Source: Lathyrus oleraceus (lineage: Eukaryota; Streptophyta; Magnoliopsida; Fabales; Fabaceae). From it: a DNA stretch of 64,000 nucleotides. A model generated the notes under the pieces. It was not told the DNA's origin. It made no database searches and saw only the letters and a list, made by a program, of their open reading frames with translations. The DNA lies in the NCBI RefSeq assembly GCF_024323335.1, contig NC_066580.1, forward strand, positions 441,397,351 to 441,461,350. Reading direction: 5' to 3'. Positions within the stretch are counted from its first letter, which is position 1. Each line of letters begins with the position of its first letter. This document shows, piece by piece, positions 1-12,289 of this stretch. The translations under genes were made by a program, and so were the position numbers.

Positions 1-121
1 AAAAATCTTTTTCTCTTTCAAGAATAAAATTATTTTGTTTGAGTTCACAAACTTCTTTCGCAAGCTTATCACACTCTTCAACAGTCTCCTCATGAACCTT
101 TTTCGGGTTCTTGAATTTCTG

Positions 122-1342
122 TCAAAGCTTCTGATACAAGCTCAGAGATTCTGACAAACAGGCTTCAAGATCAGAACAAGAAAAGTCAGAGAATACCTCT
201 TCAGAGTCAGACACAGTTTCAGATAAACTTCTAGAGGTATTGATCATGAATGTTATGTTTGCTTGCTCCTCTTCAGAATCAGATTCTGGAGCTTCAGATT
301 CAGATTTATCCCATGTTGCCATGAGTCCTTTCTTCTTTGCTTTGAAAGAGTTCTTCTTGAAGCTTTCTTTTTTGGAGCTATCCATCTTTAGCTTTGGACA
401 ATCATTTTTGTAGTGTCTAGGCTCTTTGCATTCATAACATGTTACTTCCTTGTTGGGTCTGCCTCTGGAGGTTGAATCTAGACGGTCTCCCTTCTGTCTG
501 GGCCTTCTGAAGTTGTTTTGTCTTTTTCTCTAGAGCTTTTTTATTCTTCTGGAAAGAAGAGATAATTTTTCATCATCATCAGAATCTTCATTCTCATAGT
601 CATCAGATTCTCCCTCTTCAACTTGAAAGGCTTTGTTCCTTTATGGCTTTCTTCTTTCTGATCTAGACTTTAGAGCAACATATTTGCTTTTCTTATGAGA
701 TTTATCTTCTTTTAGCTCTATTTAATGACTTCTGATGGAGTTGATAAGTTCTTCAAGACTTATGTTGTTCATATCCTTGGATAGCTTTAGAGAAGTAATC
801 ATAGGTTTCCACTTCTTGGGAAGACTTCTGATTATCTTTTTGACATGATCTGATGTAGTATATCCTTTGTCCAGAATCTTGAGTCTTACAACCAAGGTTT
901 GGAACCTTGAGAACATCACTTCAACAACTTCGTCATCTTCCATTCTGAAGGCTTCATAGTTCTGAATTAATGTCAGAGCCTTAGTGTCTTTAACTTGGTT
1001 ATTGCCTTCATGCGTCATTTTCAAGGAGTCAAAAATATCCTTGGTTGTTTCCCTGTTGGTTATATTCTCGTATTCATTGTAGGATATAGCGTTTAACATA
1101 ATGGTTCTGGCTTTATGGTGATTCTTGAAATCACGCTTCTGATCGTCACTAATTCTTCTTCTTGGAATAGGAATACCGATTGCAGAGATAGGTAGTTCAT
1201 AACCATTTGTAACCATATCCAAGAGATCAAAATCATAGCCTAGGAAGAAACTCTCAATTTTGTCCTTCCAGTAATCAAATTTTTCTCCATAAAAAATTGG
1301 AGGTTTTGCATTATAGCTGTCTCTTTCATTTGTGTTTGCCAT
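122..1342 (-). pseudogene. copia gag (DUF4219/UBN2 type) with CCHC knuckle, frame-broken
   Basis: The start at 1342 opens a 206-residue frame with the gag N-terminus (MANTNERDSYNAKPPIFYG, then an FDYWKDKIESFF segment) and a UBN2-like core containing SRFQTLVVRLKILDKGYTT and IIRSLPKKWKPMI. The frame stops at 722. A shifted continuation contains a zinc knuckle CYECKEPRHYKNDC (CX2CX4HX4C) around 395-440 and then an acidic, Ser/Glu-rich stretch (122-385). Such gag proteins form the cytoplasmic virus-like particle and bind the element RNA. The frameshifts mean it is no longer a working gag, and no protease or pol is seen before the window edge. Confidence 0.8.
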
Positions 1343-1412
1343 GAAGTTTTTCTCACCCTAGGTCTCTCTACACGGTTAAGTATTTGATTCAAAAATCAAT
1401 AACAAAGTTGAA

Positions 1413-1424
1413 GCTCTGATACCA
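1413..1424 (-). other. Primer binding site, initiator tRNA-Met
   Basis: The minus strand reads TGGTATCAGAGC two bases inside the LTR. This is the standard Ty1-copia minus-strand primer site complementary to the 3' end of initiator tRNA-Met. Confidence 0.85.
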
Positions 1425-1426
1425 AT

Positions 1427-2462
1427 TGAAGGTAGAGAAAAACAAGAAATGGGGGTTTGAATTCTTTTTCTCAAGAATTAAAATCTTTTTGCAATAACAC
1501 ACACATAACAAATAATAACAACACAAACGATTTATCCTGGTTCGCTTGAAATTCAAAGCTACTCAAGTCCACCCGACCAATGTGATTTTGCCTTCAATAA
1601 GGACTTAATCCATTAATCTCAATAGATTACAAAATTCATCTAAGAGTTTAACAACCTCTTAGCCCTCTCAAGTCTACAGACCTAAACAAGTCATTTGAGG
1701 AATCACAAACAATTTCAAGAATTACAAGTGTTTGGCTAGATGCTTCTAGATAAGCAGTATAAACACAATTTAAGAACAGTGAATGACAACCACATAATAT
1801 TGAGCAACAACTCTTGTATGGAACTATTTCTTACAACAAAAGAGGTGAAGAATATTCAGAGAATGAGAATGTTGTTGTATATAGAGTTATCTTCAACAAG
1901 TTTTAAGGAGGCCTTTATATAGCATTTGAGATGATAACATTGGGGGGAAATCAATAGAGATTTCCTGCCAGCTGTGGGAGTTAAAGGTAGTAAGTTGCTT
2001 GTCCTTTCCATTGCAGTCTTGGAGTATAATTTATTGTTTCCTTAAAATTAATTGTACTACAATTTGAATGCTTCCAGCTTAAGTTTTTGATCAGTTGATA
2101 CCTGATGGCATGTTTCTGAGCATGTGTTAGAGTGAGGTGAGCATGATCAGAGTCTTCAGATATCTCTTGCAGAGTCGTTAGAATTAGAGCTTGAACTTCA
2201 GAGTCAGATTCTTCAGGTGATTGTTCCTCAGATGTATTATGTTTAGAGTTATATCTGATTTCTCTTTGTGTTGGGTCAGCGCTTCTGGACTAATTCAGAT
2301 GCCATATATTTGTTTCTTGATGATCAGAGGGTGACTTATCAGAGTCATTTTAACTTAGAATCCTGCACATTTAAGAAAAACTGTTAGGGTACCAAATTGT
2401 TTCATTCTTTGTTATCGTCAAAACTTAGAGATATATTGCAGAATCAAAATCTTGTTCTAACA
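1427..2462 (-). repeat. 5' LTR of the minus-strand SIRE-type element
   Basis: About 1036 bp bounded by TG...CA on the minus strand. Its inner end abuts the primer site. A TATA-type motif (TATATAAAG on the minus strand, 1913-1921) is a plausible core promoter. It contains many short AGAGTC/TCAGAG-type runs like those in the SIRE LTRs at 46.7 and 54 kb. Confidence 0.75.
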
Positions 2463-2683
2463 AAACCCATGTGATAAAATTTATTCCTCCAAAAAGGAAG
2501 CATGAGCCCATGATGCCCGACCAAATGTTACAACATCCTATCAGACATCAAGAAACTCAAACTAAAGTCAAGGTTTTGCCTTGGAAATGTCAATAATATG
2601 GTAAATATGGACATATAAAGCCTTTTTGCTAGAGACTGCATGGTTATCCAAAACATCCAACACATCCTAGGACTAATCATCTA

Positions 2684-3043
2684 ATGATTAAAACTAGAAA
2701 GGTGTGGAAACCTAAGGTTGTTCCATATGAAGCTACTTGTTCTTCCACAATTCTAATTTCCAAGGAAGACGAAGTCAAGTTGTGGTACCAGAAGTTTGGA
2801 CATCTGAATCTTAAAGGGATATCTCTTTGTTACTCTACAAACAGTAGAGCTTACAGAGTATTTAACTCCATAACCAATGTCGTGATGGAATCCATTAATG
2901 TTATGGTTGATGATTCAATTATTGTAAAAGGGACTGATGTTGGAACATCATCTCAGCAGACTGGTGCTTCAGAAAATGTGGAAAACATTAAGTCAAACAT
3001 TGAGCCAACAAGGAATGAATCAGATGCTTCTGCTGACATCTGA
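2684..3043 (+). pseudogene. copia polyprotein remnant: GAG-pre-integrase joined in frame to the region after integrase
   Basis: A 119-residue open frame. Residues ~30-48 (DEVKLWYQKFGHLNLKGIS) match the GAG-pre-integrase HxxxxH-type segment found just upstream of the copia integrase core. Residues ~50-75 (NSRAYRVFNSITNVVMESIN) match the segment that normally lies several hundred residues later, between integrase and reverse transcriptase. The whole integrase core is therefore missing, yet the frame stays open across the joint and ends at a stop near 3041. The tail is Ser/Thr/Glu-rich. It cannot encode integration or reverse transcription functions. Confidence 0.75.
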
Positions 3044-3661
3044 GCTGTTTGTTTTTCTGTTTGATTTTGCATGTTTTTTGTGGGCCTTTTCCCTGAGTAT
3101 TTCACCTTTATGTGCCATGGTATGTACCTATAATTCACATGTTCTGCTACTGATTTGCTCTATCTTTTTATTGCCATTGATGAATGTCTGCTTGGTTTGT
3201 TATATTCTGGCTAAAAATGGGGAGTAAATAGTGAAGAGTTGTGCTAGTTGTGCTCTTGATTTATTTTATTCTCTATGTGATGGTTGTTTCTTTGAGGGGG
3301 AGTATATTTCCCGTGTGACAGGGGGAGCTATTTCTATGTTGCTGATCATGAAATTCAGGGGGAGTTATTTTCAGATAATTATGTTTGTGTTTAGGCTATT
3401 GTGTGCTTGTTGTGATGTCAGACAAAATGTCTTGACATTTTGTTTCTGAAGGAGGCTTGGAGTGTGAGAGTTTATTTCTCTCTATGTTTTTCTGTGAGGC
3501 TGGGTTTCTACTACTTATTTCTGTTGCGTGTGCCTCTGATATGTCTTGGTGTTATACCAAGTGTTTGGTTTTTGTGCTTGTGATTATTGTTGTTGTTTTA
3601 TCTTTTCTCCAACTATATGATGCAAAGGTTGTTTTAGTAAAAATTTGCCAAAGGGGGAGAT

Positions 3662-5130
3662 TGTTAGTTCTGTGTTTTTATGATTGGCAGCAATTTTGTT
3701 AAAATTTGTATCACAGCAAGATGTCGTGACATGTTGATCAGTCATCTTTGCATGTTTTGTTTTACTTCTTGGAAGACTTATTTTATTATGAGATATCTGA
3801 AGATTCTCTGAATATTTAGCTATCATATCTGACTGTCCAAGAAGGTTTATTTTAGGAACTCTTGTTTTGTTTCTAGATGTGCACTTGTTTCATAAAAAGG
3901 GATGTTGAGACATTTTAAGGAAACATTAGATCATATTTGATTTTATTATGAAGAAGATTGTGCAGACTGGATGTTGAAACATTTATGGAGACATCAGATT
4001 TGATTCTACAAAGCAGATGTCGAAACATTTATGGAGACATCATATTTGATTTTGCATAACAAATGTCAAAACATTTAAAGAAACATTTGATTATGCAGAC
4101 TGGATGTCGAAACATTTATCGAGACACCATATTTGATTTTGTAGAAGATTGTGCAGACTAGATGTCGAAACATTTACGGAGACATCAAATTTTATTATGT
4201 AGAAGAAATGTCAAAACATTTAAGGAAACATCATATGTGATTCTGTAGATTGGGTGTCGAAACATTTAAGGCGACATCAGATTTGATTTGATCAATATTA
4301 TGCAGAACAAATGTCAAAACATTTAAGGAGACATCAGATTTGATTTGATCAAATATTATGAAGAACAGATGTCAAAACATTTAATGAGACATCATATTTG
4401 ATTTGATTTGGTTTGTTTTGATCTGTTGTTTTTTTAGCCGAAGCCCATGCTTACCAAAGGCTATTTAAAGAGGATGTTACTAAACCTAATTAAGAAAAAG
4501 AAGCAGCGTTGGAAATTTCCTTTGTTAGGGTTTAATTGTCATTGTTATTTGTGAGTCATTTTAGTATCTCTTTAATACTTGAATTAGACTGAGTTTATTG
4601 AGTTATAATTGTGAATCACTCATGAGCTTTTAAGAAAGAGTGCATTTTGTTTCATTGGAAGTGTGTCTTCTGTTGTTTGATTGTTTTTCAGTTTTTATTA
4701 CTGTTGTGTGAATGAAGGGAAGTGAGATGAGTCTCATATCTAGGAGAGTCTTAGATAGAAATTCCATGGTTAGTGATTAGGTGAGAAGTTTGTAAAACCA
4801 AAGGTTGTTTAGAACTTCAAACTAATACTATTGTAGTAGATTTCCTTCCTGGCTTGGATGCCCCCAGATGTAGGTGACATTGCACCGAACTTGGTTAACA
4901 ATTGACATGTGTTATTTTCTTCCTGCTTTTTACACTGTTATTATTTCTGGTGTAACATGTCCCAAACTTGGTGTCGTGACATTGTATACAACATCTGTTA
5001 TCTGCATAATTGTTTATGGTGTGACATGTCCTAAACCTAGTGTTGTGACATCGTATACGACATATGTTATATGCTTACTATTATTGTTGTGTGAAGTTCT
5101 GACATTAGTGTCGTGACATCGCATACGACA
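3662..5130 (+). repeat. 3' LTR of the copia relic
   Basis: Starts TGTTAG directly after the polypurine tract AAAGGGGGAGAT. The right end is not certain: a CA-ending position at 5130 is the best guess, because the third copy of a GTGTCGTGACATCG-type unit ends there. It holds a ten-copy minisatellite (3901-4430). Confidence 0.55.
3901..4430 (+). repeat. Degenerate minisatellite, about ten units of 40-60 bp, inside the LTR
   Basis: Each unit has the core GATGTCGAAACATTTA followed by a GGAGACATCA-like segment. Units start near 3903, 3971, 4017, 4064, 4105, 4163, 4210, 4256, 4313 and 4371. GATGTC and GACATC are inverted half-sites about 14 bp apart, so each unit could form a short hairpin or a dimeric binding site. 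The spacers (TTTGATTTTGTAGAAGA-like) vary in length. Confidence 0.85.
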
Positions 5131-6789
5131 TATAATATCTTAATACCAGAATTTTAAGCCCCAATTGAAACCCTAAATTCCTAATTCATTAATTTATAAC
5201 AGTTACATATTAGAAAAGAAATGGAAAGACGAAACAAACGAGTAAAGCAACAGTTTAACAATAAATCTAAATTAATAGAGGATCTACCAAATTTGAGCAG
5301 TTCAGTGGCGATATCCAGGTAAATCTCTCAATATCTATGCTTCGCTTGTTTTTGTCTCAACCTCTTCTTCTTCTCTTTCTTAGTGTGTTGTTGTTGCTCG
5401 TGTATTTGGCTATGACTTGTGTCTGTATTAGGCCTAACTCAAATTGTATCAGAGTTTCAGTATGAAACTCTGAGCAATCTATGTATTTGAGCTCTGAGTA
5501 AAGTGGGGATTAAATTTGGTAGATGTTGGGTATGTAGAGGTTGTGTGACTATTGCAAATCATTGACTCTATATATATAGGGGAGTGAATGAGAGTGAGGT
5601 GTGAGAAATTCTGTTGAGTTTTGGAGGGAATGTGAAAAATGATTAATGATCCGTGTGAGTAGGGTTAATCAAGGGTGATGATTAATTAAAATGTGTTTTC
5701 TGTTGGTGCGAGTTTTGATTTCATTTAATTTGTGCTTGTTTAAATTCAAATGAAATTTTAGTGAAATGTGAATTTGTTTTGGTTATAACCGTGAATTTGA
5801 GTGGTCCTAACTTGTGATGTTATATATGTCCAAGTGTGTATATATATCATGTATGCTGAATTTGTGATGATGATGCTAGAAACTTAACTGGTGTTATTTT
5901 TGTGTGTTTTGCATAAGGATGTTATGAGTAGCTTAGAGCATGATGGTGGGCATGAGCTTGAAGATGATGATGGATATGGAGCAAGATGATGATGCAATGG
6001 ATTCATTTGTTTCTTTTTTTGTATTTTTGAATGAATGTGCAACATAAACATGTTGATGTACCCAAATTGATGTATGGTTTAAATGAATAAAACAGAATGC
6101 CCATTTTGTCCCACTCTAATATTTGTCTCATTCAAACTTGTCTTACTTAAAGTTTAATTCAAATCAACAAATCCTATTTTATTCACAATATACCTCTTCT
6201 AATTTGAAAATGTATATTCAAAGTATGAATGGAAATTAATTAGAAAATGATACAATATACTTATGATGATGATGATTAAAAATGAATTTGGGTTACTTTT
6301 ATGAATGGAAACTTCAAAATGCTATATACAAGAATGCAATGTTATATACAAGTATGCAATGTGACCAAAATCAAATCTTTAGTCTTCATACTTTTATGAA
6401 GAGCCATTAGCAAAATAGTCTTTAAAAATAAATGTTGACTTAAAGATGCCAAAGAAATGACTTAGCATGTGCCATGAGATGTAGATTAAAAACAAAAATA
6501 GGATGTATGAATACTTGTAGAAGGAATTAAGCATGAATGAATGTTGAATATGTGATGAAATGACCATTGTATGTAGAGGAATAGGAAACTATGAGGCAAT
6601 GAAATGACCATGACATGCAAATAACTAGATTGAAAAAACTTATAGCAAAATGACCTCATTAAAAACCCTCACCTTATGTAAAAGCGCAGATGGAAAAAAG
6701 TTCACCCCATAAAGTAAATTCGTCCTTACAATCGACAAAGATGCAATACTTGCCTATGAAAATTAATAAAGTAAATCAACAATAATTAT
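5131..6789. other. No gene recognised; AT-rich repeat-like DNA
   Basis: No long open frame and no conserved protein segment was found. A GATGATGATGG-rich stretch lies at 5860-5990. The sequence has the look of a non-coding LTR or leader fragment, but no boundaries could be set. Confidence 0.4.
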
Positions 6790-8911
6790 AAAGTAAACGA
6801 TTGTTGCTCCGATGTCTCTAGAGGGGATCCCTTCCGGACCTTCAGCTTTCTATCTATTTAATAGTTGGATAGGAAGTCTCTCACCTTTGCGAAATTCTTT
6901 CAGTGGCTTTAGTCCTGAAATCATCCTTCTAGCCTTCCTGCACGAAGGGCAGGTCCTCTTAAACTCGAGGCTTTCTGCGTAACACTTTATGGAGAACTCT
7001 TGATCTCTTTGTATAACTCTCACTCTCCCGTTGGGGAGAGGAAACTTCGTGCATAAATAGAGTGTAGACAATGCGGCACCCAACGGGTTAAAGGTTAGTC
7101 TCCATATAATCATATTATATAAAAATGGGCATCAATAACCAGATACTTAACATTTATTTCCTTGGTCTGATCTTCTTCTCCAAATGTGATCCTCAAGGAG
7201 ACATTTACCTTTTCATGTATTTGTTCTCCAGAGAATCAGACCAGCGGTCCTCTAAAGGGATTTAGGTCTTCTAGGTCGAGGAGAAGTCTTTCCGTTGCCT
7301 CCTAGTATGATATGTCTGTCGAACTCCCTTGGTCAACAAGAACTTATTTAATCTCTCAGTCTTTGCATTTAACAATAATGACCACGTGATCTTTGTTATG
7401 AGGGTGAATGTCAGTTGCATCTTTCTTCGAGAAGGCGATCGTGGCTTTTGGCATTTGGCGCTTGCCTTCAATCTTGACCTCATAGAGGTTTTCTACACTC
7501 AAGATATAACGAGCATACATTTTTATGGCGGAGTTGGTTTCCTCATCTTTGACGAACCCTCCTGCTATGGTGTTGACCGTGTGGCAATTAACTTAGTTAT
7601 CCTTTCCTTGAGGTGCCTCTTTAGCTTTGTTGAGCCTAAGGCTTCCAGCGTCATATCGCCAACGCGAGCTAGATTTTTTTTTATGAATAAGAGAAGTCGC
7701 CCTTCACATATTTCTTGAGGTTCCTCCTATATTAGTATTTTGATTTCCTTATTGAGATGGTAGCAATCCTTAGTGTGATGTCCTTTGACCCTGTGGAACT
7801 TGCACCATCTTCGTGGTTCATAACCCATCACATCCGCCTTAGGAGCAGACGACATAAGGATGTTGTGCAGGTGGAGTACCTCACGACATATCTGCTCACG
7901 ACAAGTGTTCAGAGGTGTGAAGTTCTTTGTCACCTTACCTACCTATTTGAACACAATCTTATCCTTTATGGGCGAGGAATATTTTCTCTTCCTCTGCTGG
8001 TGTGAGCTTTCGGCACTAGGAACACGCTCATTAATGTCACATTCCTTCTTTTCGGTATTGCTTTCCTCGTTATTTATGTAACACTCAACTCTGTTGACCA
8101 CTTCTGCCAATGACAATGATGGCTTATAGGCGAGGTACTCGTTGAAGTGTCATGCCTTAAGTCCATTTTAGAATTCCCTCACAAATATTTCTTAGTTTGG
8201 TGGGACGAACCTGATGGTGGCTTCATTAAAGCGAGCGAGACAGTCCCTTAGTGATTGTGATGGACCCTGGTGTAAATTAAACAGACTAGTAGTGGACATC
8301 TTCCTATAGCAGTTTGCGGTGAACTAGTGTACCAGTTTCTTGAACAACTCTTGATAATTATTGAAGGAGGCACAAGGTAAGACCATATACCATCTGAGGG
8401 CGTAGTTCTTGAAAGTTCTATATAGCATCTTCCATTTCAGGGAGTCGGGCACTCATATGATGACCATATGTGTATTAATGGAGGATACATGCTCATAGGG
8501 ATCGTTTCACCCATCAAACTTAGACAAGGAGGGAGGTTTGAAACCCTCTAGGACAGGCGTCTTCCATATCTCATCTGAGAGTGGTTGGGGTCCAACACTC
8601 CCGTCTCCCATGGGGATTGGGTTCTTGCCAGCGTTGTCTAATTTTTTGGATGTCACCCTCCAACATCTAGTTATGAAGGTGTAATTTATCTATGGAGGCT
8701 CACATCTCCACCAGGTCATCGACATCACTGTTATTGCTTGTACCTTTTGGCGTAGGGGATAGAGATCTCCTTTTAACCATAACTGGAGAAATGGACAAGT
8801 ATATGAGTGAAGCATAACATCAGGAAGGGTGATGGTGATAAATAGGGTGTGGTCCAAGTTAGTTTTAATGGGGGCCCCGTTGGGTGCCACTATATTGGTC
8901 AAAAAGTACAT
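6790..8911 (-). pseudogene. gypsy/Tat gag-protease polyprotein, multiply broken
   Basis: The N-terminal frame (8911-8690) begins MYFLTNIVAPNGAPI. Around 8270-8100 a retrotransposon gag core is readable in pieces (LRDCLARFNEATIRF, then HFNEYLAYKPSLSLAEVVN). At 7933-7727 is the cysteine/histidine segment WCKFHRVKGHHTKDCYHL, typical of Tat-type gag. The protease active-site segment VDQGSSTD lies at 7338-7315. At 7113-6850 comes its downstream partner, in which GAALSTLYLCTKFPLPNGRV is readable. Gag packages RNA and the aspartic protease matures the polyprotein; here stops and frameshifts prevent either. Confidence 0.8.
8871..8889 (-). other. Primer binding site of the gypsy/Tat relic
   Basis: The minus strand reads TGGCACCCAACGGGGCCCC, a degenerate version of the TGGCGCCCACCGTGGGGC-type primer site seen next to Tat-lineage LTRs. 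Confidence 0.55.
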
Positions 8912-9438
8912 GTGTGTGTGTCTTCCTCATACAAGGGCATGGTGACTCAGATGCCTTAGTAGGTTTATAACAATTGTAGATGGTTATAGCTTTCCTGTGA
9001 TGGTGAGAAACCCTGTGCTATGGTGTTATAGGATGGTTTTAGGATTCCTGCTCATGTGAGGTGAGAGACTATGTAGATGAATATAATGCTTAGGTATAAG
9101 CTTCTAAGAGGGTGATATATATGAGTTAAGTGATATGCTTTATAGGGTGTAATGATATGTATGGCTTAAGATATGTCCCTTCCTCTCATGAGGGGAAAAG
9201 TATTTATAGAGACCATTTGAGTTGGGTAACCCCAGGTGGTAGAAATCGTCCCCCCCCCCCTAATTAAGAGAAGTTATTAACCACCTATCTTTTAGGAGTA
9301 GTGGAAGATTCTCTCTCCTTTTATTTACATCCTTACACGCCATCATTACCCATGGGTGATTCCTCAAGATATCGTCGGGTTGATACAACTTTGGTTTAGG
9401 GCACCCTAGTTTAGGATATTCACAAATATAACATTACA
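8890..9438 (-). repeat. Candidate 5' LTR of the gypsy/Tat relic
   Basis: Placed between the primer site and a TG start on the minus strand at 9433 or 9438. The inner boundary is approximate. A C10 homopolymer sits at 9250-9259. No second copy is in the window to prove the limits. Confidence 0.45.
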
Positions 9439-9731
9439 TAGTCCCTCAAGCACAAGATCTTTTCTATGGATGAAGTGTTTTTAAGTTCCCTTTTCCATTA
9501 GAAGTGAGCCTCCAGTCTCTTTTGAAGATTCAACAGCCTCTAAAAAAACAACAAAATTTGCCTTCAATGAACAAAAAAAAAGACAAACCAAACACGCATA
9601 TACATAAGACAAACCAAAAACACATATACACAAACAAATCTTCCCAACAAAAAAATGAAGCAATTTTTCAAACACACATACATAAGTTTGGCACATTATA
9701 CACACGTCTACGCTTAAGCATGTGTGCACAC

Positions 9732-9732
<1 letters not shown>

Positions 9733-9766
<34 letters not shown>
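9733..9766 (+). repeat. (CA)n microsatellite
   Basis: About 17 uninterrupted AC repeats, with scattered CACATA-type imperfect units in the preceding 150 bp. Confidence 0.95.
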
Positions 9767-9768
<2 letters not shown>

Positions 9769-12289
9769 TCTCCTTTCGAACATTTACAATCATTGTTCTA
9801 CAGCTGTTTATGAACCATAAAATAAGAGTAATCATCAAGCATAAAACTTAGGTTGAATAATATCACATTTGAATGGGTTAATTGAGTAATGCAACTATTT
9901 AGAAATATTTATTCAAAACACATTTGAATATGTTGAAGAAGATCATACATTTGTTGCTAACTTGGCCTTCGATTATCAATATCTTGTGCAGGTCCGAATT
10001 TGGTAGAGGTATTGCTTATGAGAGTTTTTCTATTGAAATGCCAATGTTGAAATAACAAAATTTCCCTCCCATTTTTTTTCATGCAAAATTGTCCTAAAAT
10101 AAGTGCAACTAAACAAAAACAATGACAAAACATGATATTCCAAAAATAAAATATGATACATACAAGATGAGAAAATTGAAAAATAATTCTATTTTCATCT
10201 AAAAATGCAACCAACACCTATTTGTGGACAATCATTTTCATTTTCATTTGCACTCAATACCTGTACCATTTTTGGACAACCAATTTTATTAAAAAGGCAC
10301 AAATTAAAAAGAAAAAAGAAAAAAAGGAAAAAGGAAAAAAGAGTAGAAAGAGGGAGTAACTACAATCAACATTAGGAAAAGTGTTGTCCAAAATTGTTAA
10401 TTATATTATCTTTTCATCTTCATGTATTCATTGGCATTCATTTATCCGTAATTATTCATTTACCATTCACTCATTTGCATCTCATTATCTGAATTGATGA
10501 TCATCTAGACATGTGGATTTCATGTTCCATACATAATTCATTCTTATTGGTCGCTTTGTCTGATTCATTTGTTCTCATCAATCCATGTATTCTCTTATTC
10601 ATTACATTTTCATGATCAATATTGGTGATGAATCTCATTTAACCTTTGTCAGATTACTGGTAAGGTTTACTATGAGCCTTCATGAATTGCTTTGGATGCC
10701 TAATAGTATGAGTAATTTGAGATTTTTTTATGATCTTTAAAATTTGACCTTGATAAATTAAGACCTTGTCTTTGCATTATATTTCAAAGTGAGTGCTTCT
10801 TGTTTTTTGTCTTGTCTTGTTTCCTTATTTCATTAAGTTCTAGCAAGAAAACCTTTTGATTTACATGTTTAAGTTTTATTTTGGTTAGGTAGTATTAATA
10901 ATAATAATGTTTGATTTGATTTAAACTAGAATTAAGTCATAGCATGCACGATATTCTCATCTTTACTTTTGGATAGTATTTAATTTGTTTTTAGATATTA
11001 TGGTTACATCAAAATTCAAAAAAGAAGTTTTATATCCCCCTTTTACATTAATTTTTTTTAAATCACAAAAAAATGACAAAAACAAATGTTTTCATAAATA
11101 TCACATTTTTATTTACAATAATACAACAAAATTACAAAAAATAGTATTTCCATGTGAAGGGTCCCTCAAGGTGCATTTTGGCTTAGTCTTAAGGCTCTTT
11201 ACGTGGGCATCCTTTCTCTTTCATCCTCTGACTTTGGGAAGAAGAGTATTTGTCCTCTTGCAAACCGAAAAAATATTGGCAAATTAGTATGAAAGTGGAA
11301 ACAAGTACTAAACCAAAAAGCAAAACAAGAAGTGCAAAAAACAAGTTGCTATGAGTAAATAAAAGTGCAACAACACAATAACAATTTACATTAACTTGTC
11401 AAAACAACTTTGTACTTCTGAAAAGTTGATTAGTTCAATTACTTTTTTTATCATACCACAACAATTACATCACTATTGCAAGCCCTAATCTCATTCATTA
11501 TAAAGTCATAAGCATATCAAACAAAAAAAGGAGGGGATTCCTCAAGAACTTAGAGAGCCACAAAACCTTAGACCCCTAACACCTCATACGCACCAACTCA
11601 ACACTGATATTCAAAATATACTAGACACTAAAGATCCGAACACAGTAGCTATCACAATAGGTTCAAAAATATAAGTCAGATACAGTAACAATAGGAACAT
11701 GAGTGCAAAAAATTGAGTAAAATAGAGCATATCATGAATCGAGTTCATCAATCCGATAGCAACAAATCCATAAACAAGAGAATAGGAAAGAGGAAACAAG
11801 GAGATTCAAAATGAAACAGAAGCAAAGTTAAAACGTTCTGACCTGACGAATCCAAACTTGAGTCCCGCTCCACATTCTTTCAACTTAGGTATCTCTCATT
11901 TCTGTTTCTTCACTTAACATCAGTTTGAAATACAGATCCATCGCTGAGTTTTTTACCTTCACCTTTTTTGTTTTAACATGGTTGTGTCTCAAGATTATAA
12001 CACGGCCTTACCATTTTTCGTTGTCGTTTTACTGTTGTTCTCTACTTCGTTTTTTGATTTCTATTTTTCCTTCTAAAATATTAAGTTTCGATTTGGAAAG
12101 GGCGTAGATGATTAATCCTAGGAGTTTTGGTGAGGTAAGCAAGTTTGTTTCTAATAAGCTTCAAAATAGCGATTGAGAGAAGGAAGGGAGAGGGATACGG
12201 TTAAGCAAAGTTTGTTTGGTGTTTCTGTTTAACGATGAAACGATGTTTGGTTTCAGTTGGAAGGTCGGGTTTTGGGAAGAAGTAACAAC
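9767..12289. other. No gene recognised; AT-rich, probably LTR-derived
   Basis: Only short frames without recognisable protein similarity. If the Ogre-type LTR ending at 13782 is as long as the one at 15833-19047, its start would lie near 10.4-10.6 kb, but no TG start could be fixed. Confidence 0.4.

Larger units (their letters stand above)
1..2462 (-). mobile_element. SIRE/Maximus-type Ty1-copia retrotransposon, 5' part only, cut by the window edge
   Basis: Read on the minus strand the order is LTR (2462 to 1427), tRNA-Met primer site, gag start at 1342, and a CCHC zinc knuckle near 440-395, continuing past base 1. The right end begins TGTTAGAACAAG on the minus strand, matching the LTR start of the SIRE-type element at 46656. 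The base sequence right of 2462 belongs to a different copia relic, so this element appears to have inserted into that one. The flanking 5 bp at 2463-2467 (AAACC) would be one target-site copy; the other lies outside the window. Lineage is inferred from gag and LTR similarity. Confidence 0.8.
2463..5130 (+). mobile_element. Ty1-copia relic: small pol remnant, polypurine tract and 3' LTR
   Basis: The left side (2570-2650) translates to a second-type zinc knuckle with one stop (GKYGHIKPFC then RLHGYPKHP). A GAG-pre-integrase piece joined to a post-integrase piece follows, then a long non-coding tail with several GGGGGAG runs, a polypurine tract at 3650-3661, and an LTR starting TGTTAG at 3662. 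No 5' LTR is present; the minus-strand SIRE insertion ends its left side. The lineage could be SIRE-like or Angela-like and is left open. Confidence 0.7.
6790..9438 (-). mobile_element. gypsy (Tat-type) retrotransposon relic: LTR, primer site, gag and protease
   Basis: Minus-strand order: candidate LTR (~9438 to ~8890), primer site (8889-8871), gag (8911 to about 7730) and protease (about 7480 to 6850). Homology fades near 6790 before reverse transcriptase. The LTR could begin at 9433 (TGTTATATTTGTG) or 9438. Frameshifts and stops break the coding part throughout. Confidence 0.7.

Noticed and set aside
3231..3702. Several frames of 70-80 codons with hydrophobic sequence
   Set aside because: They lie in the 3' non-coding tail of a copia relic and are T-rich; no conserved protein.
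9481..9851. Frames of 100 and 115 codons on both strands around the (CA)n tract
   Set aside because: They are produced by the dinucleotide repeat and low-complexity A-rich DNA; no family resemblance.
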